64,000 nt of DNA from Bartonella florencae (GTDB lineage Bacteria > Pseudomonadota > Alphaproteobacteria > Rhizobiales > Rhizobiaceae), in NCBI RefSeq assembly GCF_000312525.1, contig NZ_HE997451.1, forward strand, positions 531,008 to 595,007. Direction: 5' to 3'. How positions within the stretch are numbered: the first letter of the stretch is position 1; the number at the start of each line of letters is the position of its first letter. The notes under the pieces were generated by a model, which ran no database searches, was not told where the DNA came from, and saw only the letters and a program-made list of their open reading frames with translations. The position numbers and the translations under genes were made by a program. Of this stretch, positions 30,351-40,173 are shown in pieces.

Positions 30351-31607
30351 CTATAACGAATTGACTTTTTCTAATAACGTGTGACGATCTATAAGAAATC
30401 CGCTTTCAATCCACATCGTCTCTAGCTCTTTAAGCTTTTCTCCCAACTGTACTCCTTTAGAAAAACCTTTCTGGATCAAATCCTTGCCATTAACAGGAAA
30501 CGTCGGAATCTGCCATTTTTGAGCAAGCTGGTAAAGCCTGATATAATTTGCTGCTTTTTGTAAAGCCTCACTTTCCTCCAAAACAGCACCACGTGCAACC
30601 GCCACAGACAAGGATAATTGATCTAAAACCGGTTGTCGTCCATGAAAATAAATCAGTTTCTGCACAAAACCATCTGAACAATCTTGGTGAATCATTTCCA
30701 ACTCTACCCATTCCTTTAACCGTGTTGTTTCTTTATGAGATAAACGCAAACGCCGCGCCATTTCATGAAGACGAACAGGATCGGGAGGGAAAAGACTTTC
30801 TAGCCGTAACAACGGATCAGCTTCCCAACCAAGAACCTGTTCTGTTTTGACCAAAGAGTGAATTGCATCAATGCCCCACTTCTCTGTTTCAGGAAAGATG
30901 CGTGTCAAAACTCCACTTTGTCGCATCCACAAAAGAGCACGTATTGGATCCACAGCTGCGAGAAGTTTTTTCATCTCTGCCCAAATGCGCTCAGAAGAAA
31001 GTTTTTGCAAACCATCTTTTAAACAAACGCACGCTTTCAATCCTTGTGGATCAGGCCGCCCCGCACCATACCAAGCAAAAAAGCGAAAAAAACGCAAAAT
31101 ACGCAAATAATCCTCTTGAATACGATTTTCTGCAATACCAATAAAACGAACTGTACGGCTAGCAATATCCTTCAAACCTCCCACGTCATCATAAAGACGT
31201 CCAGCAGCATCACAATAAAGCGCATTAATGGTAAAATCTCGCCGTTCTGCATCTTTTTGCCAATCACGACCAAATGCCACTTTTGCATGGCGACCATCTG
31301 TTTCTACATCAGAGCGGAGCGTTGTTACTTCATAAGAACATGACACAGAAACCACCGTGACTGTACCAAATGCAAGACCTGTAGGTATAGCTTTAAATCC
31401 TGCCTCTTCTACACGTGCTATAATCTGCTGCGGCAAACAAGTTGTCGCAATATCGATATCGCGAATAGGCTGCCCTAACAGCTGATTGCGCACCGCCCCC
31501 CCTACAACACGCGCCTCTTCACCATCCAAAGACAAAATGTGAAGCAGTGTTTGAAGATCATCATGTTGCAACCACGCAACCTGTTTGAAATTTTGTCTTA
31601 TGCTCAC
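30351..31607 (-). CDS. cca: CCA-adding/poly(A) polymerase-type nucleotidyltransferase
   Basis: 418 residues. The class II head domain has VVGGAVRNQLLGQPIRDIDIAT (the D-x-D metal site) and the motif B ERRDFTINALYCD; the neck follows with RILRFFRFFAWYG. In alphaproteobacteria this family adds or repairs the 3' CCA of tRNAs, needed here because the tRNA in this window does not encode CCA. A poly(A) polymerase role cannot be excluded by sequence. The start is GTG at 31607. Confidence 0.9.
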   Translation of the reverse strand: MSIRQNFKQVAWLQHDDLQTLLHILSLDGEEARVVGGAVRNQLLGQPIRDIDIATTCLPQQIIARVEEAGFKAIPTGLAFGTVTVVSVSCSYEVTTLRSDVETDGRHAKVAFGRDWQKDAERRDFTINALYCDAAGRLYDDVGGLKDIASRTVRFIGIAENRIQEDYLRILRFFRFFAWYGAGRPDPQGLKACVCLKDGLQKLSSERIWAEMKKLLAAVDPIRALLWMRQSGVLTRIFPETEKWGIDAIHSLVKTEQVLGWEADPLLRLESLFPPDPVRLHEMARRLRLSHKETTRLKEWVELEMIHQDCSDGFVQKLIYFHGRQPVLDQLSLSVAVARGAVLEESEALQKAANYIRLYQLAQKWQIPTFPVNGKDLIQKGFSKGVQLGEKLKELETMWIESGFLIDRHTLLEKVNSL

Positions 31608-31852
31608 CCCTTTAACCTTTCAAAAATCGTCTTCTTCGCCTTTAATAGATATTTTCATGAGGATAGTATGTCCCATACATTCTTTACACAATACATCTGT
31701 TTGTTCCAAATAGAATACTCTGCGAGTATGCGAATATAAAAAAACAACATATGACGCTTCTTTTCTGCTCATTTTCTGCTACAAATCATAAAATATCCAC
31801 TATCATGCAGAGAAAATTGTTGATTTTGCTATAAATGTCTTAAGGAAAAAAT

Positions 31853-32884
31853 ATGAATCAAGCTGATATATCATCCAATTCTATGAAAAAGTCCAATAGC
31901 AACAATGACGCTCAAGCGATCATTGATGATATTGATAGCGCGTATAAAGAATTGGATATTTTGCAACAAGAAATTGACAAAGTTATTTTTGGGCAAAATC
32001 ATGTGATTGAATATGCTTTAATAACGATTTTTTCTGGTGGGCATGCGCTTCTTGTCGGTGCTCCAGGATTAGCGAAAACGCGTCTTGTGGAAACTTTAGG
32101 AACAGTATTGGGATTAGATGAAAAACGCATCCAATTTACTCCAGATCTCATGCCATCAGATATTATCGGTTCTGAAATTATGGATTCCGATAAAAGTGGG
32201 AAACGTTCTTTCCGCTACCTTCAAGGACCTATTTTTACTCAACTTCTCATGGCGGATGAAATTAATCGTGCCTCTCCACGCACGCAATCAGCTCTTTTAC
32301 AAGCCATGCAAGAATATCATGTCACCGTTGCTGGTACCCGTTATGATTTACCACAACCTTTTCATGTACTTGCAACCCAAAATCCTCTCGAGCAAGAAGG
32401 AACCTACCCACTTCCTGAAGCACAATTGGATCGCTTTTTAATGCAAATTGATATTGACTATCCTGATCTCACAACAGAACGCCGTATCATTTTAGAAACA
32501 ACGAGAGAAAAGCAACAAAATGCAAAACCAATTTTATCAGCACAAAAACTGCAAAAAATTCAAAATATCGTTCGGAAAATGCCAATCTCGGAAAATGTTG
32601 TAGAAGCTATTTTAAAAATCGTCCGTTCAGCGCGCCCTCATAAAGACAATAGCCTTGCCAACACTTATGTTGCTTGGGGTCCTGGTCCACGAGCATCACA
32701 AGCACTTTCTCTTTGTGCTCGTGCCCGTGCCCTTTATTATGGGCGCTTAGCGCCCTCACTTGATGATGTTGAAGCATTGGCCCACCCTGTATTACAACAC
32801 CGTATGGCACTCAATTTTTCTGCCCGTGCTGAAAATATAACCGTAAAAGATATTATCAATAATCTCGTGAAAGACGCTCTTTAG
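31853..32884 (+). CDS. MoxR-family AAA+ ATPase
   Basis: 343 residues. Walker A is GAPGLAKT at 69-76, Walker B LLMADEIN, followed by RASPRTQSALLQAMQE and the sensor ATQNPLEQEGTYPLPEAQLDRF, typical of MoxR. These ATPases act as chaperones that mature or activate partner proteins, often VWA-domain ones. It leads an operon with a DUF58 protein two bases on, then two large membrane proteins. AAGGAAA precedes the ATG. The client protein is unknown. Confidence 0.95.
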   Translation: MNQADISSNSMKKSNSNNDAQAIIDDIDSAYKELDILQQEIDKVIFGQNHVIEYALITIFSGGHALLVGAPGLAKTRLVETLGTVLGLDEKRIQFTPDLMPSDIIGSEIMDSDKSGKRSFRYLQGPIFTQLLMADEINRASPRTQSALLQAMQEYHVTVAGTRYDLPQPFHVLATQNPLEQEGTYPLPEAQLDRFLMQIDIDYPDLTTERRIILETTREKQQNAKPILSAQKLQKIQNIVRKMPISENVVEAILKIVRSARPHKDNSLANTYVAWGPGPRASQALSLCARARALYYGRLAPSLDDVEALAHPVLQHRMALNFSARAENITVKDIINNLVKDAL

Positions 32885-32886
32885 AA

Positions 32887-33798
32887 ATGGCCATTGGCAA
32901 AAAAGTTTCAAAAACTCCCCCCATATCGCTTGCGAGAAAATTGCATGAAGATACTGCAAAGATGCCATATTTTCTTCTACAAGCGCACCGGATTGCCAAT
33001 ACACTGATAACTGGGTGGCATGGGCAACGCAAACGTGGAAGCGGAGAAAATTTTTGGCAATTCCGCCCTTATATTGAAGGAGAATCCGTTACGCGCATTG
33101 ACTGGCGTCGCTCGGCACGTGATGAACATACTTACCTACGCGAACATGAATGGCAAATGACACAAACGATTTGGCTTTGGCCTGATCAAAGTGCATCTAT
33201 GCAGTATTGTTCACGCTTTTCTAAAATCTCTAAGGGTGATTATGCTCTTATTCTTACCCTTGCATTGGGATTACTTCTTGCACAAAGTGGCGAACATATT
33301 GCTATTCCTAACCTGATGCCCCCTACCATAGCATCCAACGTCATAGAACGCATGGCGCTCGCTTTAGCACATCCTCAAAGTGAAAATTCATTGCCAAATT
33401 TTTCAACGATTACGCGTTTTTCACATGCCATCATAATAAGCGACTTTCTTGATCATCCTGAAAAGATTATCCAACATTTAACTATTTTGTCGACAAAACA
33501 GGTTACTGCACATTTAATTGAAATTGCTGATCCAGCAGAAGAAAACTTTCCTTATAAAGGTTGTACAGAATTTTTTGATCCCGAAACAAAAGAAAAACTC
33601 ATTTTGGGAAAAGCAGAAAATCTTCGTGAACACTATTGCAAGCTTTATCAAGCAAGGCGGCAAGAATTAGCAAATTTTTGTTTGCGCCAAGGATGGACCT
33701 ATCATGTGAGTACAACCAACCAACCTTTCACAGAAACCATTTTGCATCTTGCAAACAAAATAGGAGACTCTTCATCACACATCAGGAGGCCGCTTTGA
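32887..33798 (+). CDS. DUF58 protein, partner of MoxR
   Basis: 303 residues. The DUF58 core is GENFWQFRPYIEGESVTRIDWRRSARDEHTYLREHEW in two pieces around residues 50-90. The family's VWA-like fold follows, with WPDQSASMQY as the possible metal-site start. DUF58 genes nearly always follow moxR, and the pair is thought to form a chaperone-client unit. The stop overlaps the TTG start of the next gene. Confidence 0.9.
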   Translation: MAIGKKVSKTPPISLARKLHEDTAKMPYFLLQAHRIANTLITGWHGQRKRGSGENFWQFRPYIEGESVTRIDWRRSARDEHTYLREHEWQMTQTIWLWPDQSASMQYCSRFSKISKGDYALILTLALGLLLAQSGEHIAIPNLMPPTIASNVIERMALALAHPQSENSLPNFSTITRFSHAIIISDFLDHPEKIIQHLTILSTKQVTAHLIEIADPAEENFPYKGCTEFFDPETKEKLILGKAENLREHYCKLYQARRQELANFCLRQGWTYHVSTTNQPFTETILHLANKIGDSSSHIRRPL

Positions 33799-36596
33799 GT
33801 TTTGCCGATCCCTTTTTGTTATTAGGACTTTTGTCCCTGCCAGTCATTTGGTGGTTGTTGCGGATAACGCCTCCTTCCCCACGTAAAGAGCTCTTTCCCC
33901 CTTTGCGCCTTCTTCCCAAAGCAACCAACCAACAAGAAACAGCAAAACATACACCTTGGTGGTTACTGTTGTTACGCTTAACCATAGCAGCGCTCATTAT
34001 TATTGCTTTAGCACGCCCCACTTGGAATCAACAGCCCATTCTACTTTCCGGCTCTCAACCACTTGCTCTCATTATCGATAATGGATGGGCATCAGCAAAA
34101 GAATGGCAGAAGCGCATTTCCATTGCAAAAACCCTTCTTGCACAAGCAGAAGAACACCAGAAAGACATTTATTTTCTTGCCACAGCTGAAAATGATGTCT
34201 CCCAAGGCCCTCTTTCTGCAAGAGTTATAAAACAACATTTAGAGCATTTGCAACCCCGCCCTTGGCCTGTCAATCGTGTGCATACACTCAAAAAACTCCT
34301 TGAAAAAACAAAAGGAAAACCTCTCGATATTGCTTACTTAAGCGATGGATTACAAACGCGTGAAGATGATCAAACACGCATTCTTCTTGAACAATTAAAG
34401 CCCGAAACCTTCCTATGGTACACAGCTGATATTTCCACTCTAACCGGCATAACGTCCATAGAAAATAACAATGGCAATATGGCAGCACGCGTTATCCGTT
34501 CAACAACACAGGGGGAAACCCCAACCACACTGGAACTTTACGACGCAAACAACCACCTTCTTGGTCAATTTACCACAAACTTCCAAGCAGGAGAGAGGGC
34601 AATACTTGTTCCTTTTAATGTACCACTTGAACTGCGCAATGATATCGCTTGGATAAAAATAAGCAACCAAGCCCATGCTGCAGCGACCTTCTTAGTGGAC
34701 AATCATAAGAGAGTAAACCGTGTTGCCCTTCTTTCACCAAATACCAATGAAATGGCTCAACCTTTACTCTCTCCATTTTACTACATTATCAAAGCCTTAC
34801 AGGATCATACACAGCTTATCACAGCTGGTGGAAGAGAGCTTTCAACGGATATTGATCACTTACTCAAACAAAATCCTTCTGTTTTTATTATGGGTGATAT
34901 TGTGAATATATCAGAAGCAGCAGAAAAAAAGCTGTCTGACTTCGTCAATAAAGGAGGAACACTAATCCGCTTTGCGGGAAAAAATCTGAGTAGTGCAGAA
35001 CATTATGATAGCCTACTGCCAGTGAACTTGCGTCCTGGGAAACGCTCGCTTGGCAGTATTATGTCTTGGACGAAACCGCAAAAACTTGCACCATTTGCAA
35101 AAAATAGTCTCTTTTTCGATCTCCTCTTTCCAGAAGACATTACTGTTTCACGCCAAATCTTAGCGGAACCAAATCCAGATCTTTTTGAAAAAACATGGCT
35201 TAGTCTCTCTGATGGAACACCCCTTATTACAGCATCAGGACGAGGCAAAGGAACAATCATTCTGATTCACATTGCCCCCGATCCTACCTGGTCCAATCTT
35301 CCTCTTTCTGGCTTTTTTGCACAAATGTTGCAAAAATTAATCACAGTAAGTGCCTATGAAAACACAAACCCAACACAGATAAAAAAAGAAACGACCATAC
35401 AAAATCCTTGGCGAACAATAACCGCTGATGGACAATTACAAATACCTCCCTCTTATGTTGTTCCACTGGTTCTTGATACAAAGCACGCAATTTTTCCTTC
35501 CTATCGTACACCTCCTGGACTTTATGGTGTAAAAAATAATTTGTATGCACTTAATTTGCTAAACTCTTCATCACACTTAATAAAACAATCGCTGTCACAC
35601 TCTTTAAGCAAAAATCCTTTATCTTATGAAACAAAAGAAAAACATCTTATTGGTCCACTTTTAGGGCTAGCCATGTTACTTTTCGCTTTCGACAATTTTT
35701 TAACTTTATGGATGAGGGGCGCTCTTTTTCTTAATCGACGCAGCAATATGCTTCTTTTCCTCCCTCTTACAATAGCTCTCATGAGCTTCTTTTCACAGCC
35801 CCCCCCCCTTCACGCACAAAACATAGAAATCTCTAATGAAAACATGGTACAAGCAGCAGGGGCAACACACCTTGCTTACATTATAACGAATAATCATGAA
35901 ATTGATTCAACGAGTAAAAGTGGTCTCAAGGCCTTAAGTCAATTTATCGCAGAACGTACAATGCTTGCACCAAGCTCTGTGATAGCACTTGATCCTGATA
36001 AAGATGAGCTTGCCTTCTATCCTCTCATTTATTGGCCTATTGATGCGAACAGTCCTGTACCATCACAAAAAAGTCTTGAAAAAATAAATAACTTTATGAA
36101 ACATGGAGGCACGATTTTATTTGACACACGCGATCAGATAAACACCAACCTTCATCTTGAAGGAGATGCAACGCCTGAAACGCAAAGGCTACGAACTATC
36201 TTAAAAGGATTAAACATTCCAGCCATTGAACCAGCATCAACGGATCATGTGGTTGCTCGTTCTTTTTATATTATGCCAGATTTTCCTGGTCTTTATCGTG
36301 GTTCACCTTTGTGGGTTGCAGCATCATCAAACAATAAAAACAACAAAAATTCTCTTGAGTCTGGTGATAATGTAAGTTCTCTCCTGATCACAGGTAACAA
36401 CTTTGCTGGTGCTTGGTCATTAGATGAAAAAGGCATGTGGAAATATCCACTTATTCCCAATGATCCTATGCAGCGCCTATGGGCATTTCGTGCAGGATTA
36501 AATATAGTTATGTATGTGCTTACAGGAAACTATAAAGCAGATCAGGTGCATGTTCCTGCACTTTTAGAACGCTTTAAAAGAGAAAGAAAGCAATGA
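33795..36596 (+). CDS. Large membrane protein, BatA-like N-terminus with DUF4159-like C-terminus
   Basis: 933 residues from TTG at 33795, chosen because AGGAGG lies five bases upstream and the BatA-type start FADPFLLLGLLSLPVIWWLLR begins at residue 3. Two membrane helices are followed by a VWA-like periplasmic part (LALIIDNGWASAKEW), then helices near LLGLAMLLFAFDNFLTLW, a signal-like segment around residue 660 and a DUF4159-type domain (ATHLAYIITNN, HGGTILFDTRD). A run of ten C at 35799-35808 codes QPPPL between the two halves. Function is unknown; it is probably assembled by MoxR/DUF58. Its last four bases overlap the next gene (ATGA). Confidence 0.85.
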   Translation: MSFADPFLLLGLLSLPVIWWLLRITPPSPRKELFPPLRLLPKATNQQETAKHTPWWLLLLRLTIAALIIIALARPTWNQQPILLSGSQPLALIIDNGWASAKEWQKRISIAKTLLAQAEEHQKDIYFLATAENDVSQGPLSARVIKQHLEHLQPRPWPVNRVHTLKKLLEKTKGKPLDIAYLSDGLQTREDDQTRILLEQLKPETFLWYTADISTLTGITSIENNNGNMAARVIRSTTQGETPTTLELYDANNHLLGQFTTNFQAGERAILVPFNVPLELRNDIAWIKISNQAHAAATFLVDNHKRVNRVALLSPNTNEMAQPLLSPFYYIIKALQDHTQLITAGGRELSTDIDHLLKQNPSVFIMGDIVNISEAAEKKLSDFVNKGGTLIRFAGKNLSSAEHYDSLLPVNLRPGKRSLGSIMSWTKPQKLAPFAKNSLFFDLLFPEDITVSRQILAEPNPDLFEKTWLSLSDGTPLITASGRGKGTIILIHIAPDPTWSNLPLSGFFAQMLQKLITVSAYENTNPTQIKKETTIQNPWRTITADGQLQIPPSYVVPLVLDTKHAIFPSYRTPPGLYGVKNNLYALNLLNSSSHLIKQSLSHSLSKNPLSYETKEKHLIGPLLGLAMLLFAFDNFLTLWMRGALFLNRRSNMLLFLPLTIALMSFFSQPPPLHAQNIEISNENMVQAAGATHLAYIITNNHEIDSTSKSGLKALSQFIAERTMLAPSSVIALDPDKDELAFYPLIYWPIDANSPVPSQKSLEKINNFMKHGGTILFDTRDQINTNLHLEGDATPETQRLRTILKGLNIPAIEPASTDHVVARSFYIMPDFPGLYRGSPLWVAASSNNKNNKNSLESGDNVSSLLITGNNFAGAWSLDEKGMWKYPLIPNDPMQRLWAFRAGLNIVMYVLTGNYKADQVHVPALLERFKRERKQ

Positions 36597-38686
36597 TACC
36601 ATCCTTGACTTTTCAGCCTTTTTTGCCTCTTTCTTGGCTTCTCTTCTTAGGGGGGATATCTCTCCTTTTTATCATAATCGGCCTCGTTATGCAGCGTCAA
36701 GGATCTTTATGGCGCCTTATAGCATTGATCTCACTTATCCTTACATTGCTTAATCCAATGCTCATAAAAGAGCAACGTGAACCACTTAAAAGCACGCTAG
36801 GTATTGTCCTTGATCGCAGCCAAAGCCAAACATTTGGCACACGCACTAACGACAGTGATGAGGCAAGCGCACAACTTATAAAGACATTGGCAGATTACCC
36901 ACAATTTGAACCACGTTTTATTGATGCTGGAAAACTTACTGATAATCAATATGCACCTTCAACAAATTTGTTTCACGCTTTAACACAAGCTACCTCTGAT
37001 ATTCCACCGTCTCGCTATGCTGGCACAATTTTTATCACTGATGGACAAGTGCATGATATTCCTGAAATTTCAGCGCTGCACCATAAAGCACCACTCAATG
37101 CGCTTATAACAGGCAAACCAGATGAATTTGACCGCAGAATTAAATTTGTTTCTCCTCCTCGCTTTGCCCTTGTCAACAAGCCACAAATGCTCTCCATCTT
37201 GGTAGAAGATAAAGGACAACGCCCAGAAGCCATACCACCGCAAGCAAATATTACTGTAAGCGTTAATGGACAAGAAGTTGGTCATTATTCTGTTACCCCT
37301 GGCATTATTTTTCAAACTGAAATCACGCTTCCCCATGCTGAAAAAAATATCCTCCAAGTCGCCACAGATTCTTATAAGGAAGAATTAAGCTCTAAAAATA
37401 ACCGCGCCATAGCTTTTATTGAAGGTATTAGAGAAAATTTACGTGTTCTCCTTATTTCAGGCGCACCCTATAATGGGGAGCGAACATGGCGTGACCTTTT
37501 AAAAGGGGACTCCAATATTGATCTTGTTCACTTTACGATTCTGCGTCCTCCCAACAAAGCAGATAATACGCCCTTAAGCCAATTGTCACTTGTGGTTTTT
37601 CCTACAAGAAAGCTCTTTGTTGAAGAAATTGATAATTTTGATCTCATCATCCTTGATGGCTATCAACATTCTGCAGTTCTTCCATTAATCTATTACGATT
37701 ATATCGCTCAATATGTACAAAAGGGTGGTGCATTGCTGATGGTAACAGGACCTGAATTTACCCAGCAAAACTCACTGGCAAGAACCCCTTTAATAAGCAT
37801 CCTACCTGCATTGCCCAGTGGTGCTATCATTCAAAAGCCTTTTCGCCCCCAGTTAACCAAAGAAGGTGAACGTCATCCTGTCACAAAAGGTCTTGCAACA
37901 TCTTATCCAGCCTCTCAGTGGGGGCGATGGCTACGACAAATTGCCATTCAAGATGCACACAAAGGTACAGCTCTCATGAAAGGTGCTGATGAACAACCAC
38001 TTTTACTTCTTTCCCACGCAGGTAAAGGACGTGTAGGTATGTTGCTTTCCGATGAAAGTTGGCTTTGGGCAAGAGGTTTTGAAGGTGGAGGCCCTTATGC
38101 GGCTCTTTATCGTCGCATTGCTCATTGGCTTATGAAAGAACCAGAACTTGAAGAAGAAAAATTAACTGCCACCAGCGACCATCATCATTTAACCATTCGT
38201 CGCCAAACACTCAAAGAGCATCCAGAACTAGCAGAAATAACTTTTCCTTCAAAGAAAAAAGAAAATGTTACTCTTACAAAAGAGCAAGAAGGTGTCTTTA
38301 CAGCAACGATTAACACTGATGAGACAGGAATTTTTACCATCAAAAACGGCGATTTAACAACGCTTTCTTCTGTAGGGATGCATAACAATCTCGAATTGTT
38401 TGACCTCATTTCAACGAAAGAAAAACTAACCCCTATCATTAAACATACTGGTGGATATATCACACGTTTACACACCAAAGGAAAAGAAGGCATTCACCTT
38501 CCTCCACTTACGCTAATTCGCTCACAAACAAACACAATATCTTCCCCCCCTCATGCAATTGTTCTGAAAGATGCAACAGAAACCCGTTTAATCAATACTT
38601 CCTCTTTTTCGATCTTTTCTGGTTTCTTTGCACTTCTTACTTGTCTTTTGCTGCTAAACAGCATGTGGTATCGTGAAAGCCGTTAA
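36593..38686 (+). CDS. Large membrane protein with glutamine amidotransferase-like fold
   Basis: 697 residues. Two N-terminal helices (LLFLGGISLLFIIIGLVM, LWRLIALISLILTLLNP) lead into a VWA-like region starting STLGIVLDRSQSQTFG, then a class I amidotransferase-like region (LIILDGYQHSAVLPLIYYDYIAQYVQKGG split around residue 360) with no visible catalytic Cys-His-Glu triad. A C-terminal helix ends ALLTCLLLLNSMWY. Proteins of this type close MoxR-DUF58-DUF4159 operons in Rhizobiales. Role unknown, probably envelope. A run of seven C lies at 38544-38550. Confidence 0.82.
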   Translation: MIPSLTFQPFLPLSWLLFLGGISLLFIIIGLVMQRQGSLWRLIALISLILTLLNPMLIKEQREPLKSTLGIVLDRSQSQTFGTRTNDSDEASAQLIKTLADYPQFEPRFIDAGKLTDNQYAPSTNLFHALTQATSDIPPSRYAGTIFITDGQVHDIPEISALHHKAPLNALITGKPDEFDRRIKFVSPPRFALVNKPQMLSILVEDKGQRPEAIPPQANITVSVNGQEVGHYSVTPGIIFQTEITLPHAEKNILQVATDSYKEELSSKNNRAIAFIEGIRENLRVLLISGAPYNGERTWRDLLKGDSNIDLVHFTILRPPNKADNTPLSQLSLVVFPTRKLFVEEIDNFDLIILDGYQHSAVLPLIYYDYIAQYVQKGGALLMVTGPEFTQQNSLARTPLISILPALPSGAIIQKPFRPQLTKEGERHPVTKGLATSYPASQWGRWLRQIAIQDAHKGTALMKGADEQPLLLLSHAGKGRVGMLLSDESWLWARGFEGGGPYAALYRRIAHWLMKEPELEEEKLTATSDHHHLTIRRQTLKEHPELAEITFPSKKKENVTLTKEQEGVFTATINTDETGIFTIKNGDLTTLSSVGMHNNLELFDLISTKEKLTPIIKHTGGYITRLHTKGKEGIHLPPLTLIRSQTNTISSPPHAIVLKDATETRLINTSSFSIFSGFFALLTCLLLLNSMWYRESR

Positions 38687-38693
38687 ATAATTT

Positions 38694-38709
38694 TGAGAAT
38701 TTATTCTCA
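38694..38709 (+). terminator. Short hairpin after the MoxR operon
   Basis: TGAGAAT-TT-ATTCTCA, a perfect 7-bp inverted repeat 8 bases after the last stop. The following T-run is short (CAGTTTTA), so it is at best a weak terminator. Confidence 0.4.
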
Positions 38710-38942
38710 CAGTTTTAAAGTGCGGTATATTCTACAAAATATATACCAATAAGATAAAGAATAACGTGGAATACCATGCTATTTTTTTATCATGCAAAAA
38801 CCCATGAAGCATGAATTTCCCAAAAGCTTTCTGTTTTTGACCAATTTTTTGCATTTTACAATTCTCTTGCCCTAAAAATACTTCCACTTATCCTATACGC
38901 TTTTTGATTGCCTAAATTATTTTCAACGCTATGCTAACAACT

Positions 38943-39833
38943 ATGTTTTACCTTGCCCATATATCGGATGTGCATCTTGCACCACTACCACAACCTTCTT
39001 TCCTTGAGCTTTGTGGCAAACGCCTTACCGGCTATCTTAATTGGCAAAAAAAACGTAAGAACCAAATGGCAACAAATGTCCTAGAAATCTTAATAGACGG
39101 TTTGAAAAAAACAAATCCAGATCACTTAGTTATCTCTGGTGATCTTGTTAATCTTGCTCTTGATAAAGAATTTGAGCAAGCAGGTTATTGGTTACGTAAC
39201 CAAGGAGAACCACAAAATATTTCTTTAACATTTGGCAATCATGATGCCTATGTACGTGGAGCCTTTAAAAAAGCCTGTAGTTTTTTTAAACCTTGGATAG
39301 AAGGTGACTTCCCTCAAAAACATGACCTTCCCTTTCCCTATATGCGTATTCGCGACAATATCGCTATTATCGGTGCTTCCTCAGCCATTGCGACACCACC
39401 TTTTCAAGCTTCTGGTTATTTTGGCAAAAGGCAAGCGCAAGCTTTATCGAAACTTTTAAATGAAGCTGCAACGCGCAATCTTTTTCGTGTCGTCATGATC
39501 CATCATCCCCCCTTTCATCATGCAACCTCTTGGCATAAGAAACTATGGGGTATTGAGCGTTTTCTAAACGTTATTAGAAATCACGGCTGTGAACTCGTTC
39601 TTCACGGCCATACCCATCTCCCCACCTTGAACACCATTCAAGGAACCACGAGAGATATTCCCATTATTGGTGTTTCATCGGCATCACAAGCTTTTGGTGC
39701 TAAACAACCACCCGCAAGCTTTAACTTATTTGCCATTGATGGTGAAAGCTCTCAATGGCATTGCCAACTGCAACGCTACAGCCTTATCAATCAAAAAAAT
39801 GAGATAGCTTGTACTGAAACACTTGATCTTTAA
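38943..39833 (+). CDS. Calcineurin-like metallophosphoesterase
   Basis: 296 residues from the ATG at 38943, where the family start FYLAHISDVHLAP begins; an ATG at 38931 adds four residues. All five metal motifs are present: DVH, SGDLVN, GNHD, HHPPFH and HGHTH. It is a cytoplasmic phosphodiesterase or phosphatase of the CpdA/Icc-like group; cyclic AMP is one possible substrate but cannot be read from the sequence. It stands alone. Confidence 0.9.
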   Translation: MFYLAHISDVHLAPLPQPSFLELCGKRLTGYLNWQKKRKNQMATNVLEILIDGLKKTNPDHLVISGDLVNLALDKEFEQAGYWLRNQGEPQNISLTFGNHDAYVRGAFKKACSFFKPWIEGDFPQKHDLPFPYMRIRDNIAIIGASSAIATPPFQASGYFGKRQAQALSKLLNEAATRNLFRVVMIHHPPFHHATSWHKKLWGIERFLNVIRNHGCELVLHGHTHLPTLNTIQGTTRDIPIIGVSSASQAFGAKQPPASFNLFAIDGESSQWHCQLQRYSLINQKNEIACTETLDL

Positions 39834-40173
39834 ACACTTCATCAACACAACCCATAAATTGTAAAGCTAACCAAAACAATGGTATATCTTGCTTTCACCT
39901 CACCCATGAGAGCAAAGATCCTTAACCACAAAACTGATGACAGATTGAGTTTCTTCAAGAAAACTCTCCCCACGCATCACTTATGCGATTTTACAAACTT
40001 ACTTGGTAAATTCTACTCTGAATATTTTTTAACTTTACGCTTTCGTCCTCATTTATACAAAAGAAAACGCAAAACCAAGAGAGAAAACCATTATATTTGA
40101 AAGACACATCAATATATCTTACTCTCTCAAGGTTTAATATTTATGTACCTACAGGTAACTCAAGAAAATTCTT
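39834..40173. other. Spacer at convergent gene ends, nothing recognised
   Basis: 340 bases. An open frame at 39879-40100 has no ribosome binding site and random-looking, basic-rich composition. No terminator with a T-run was found. Confidence 0.45.

Noticed and set aside
39879-40100. Open frame of 73 codons between the phosphoesterase and CDF genes
   Set aside because: No ribosome binding site; rich in Lys/Arg at the end as expected from A-rich non-coding DNA; no similarity recognised.
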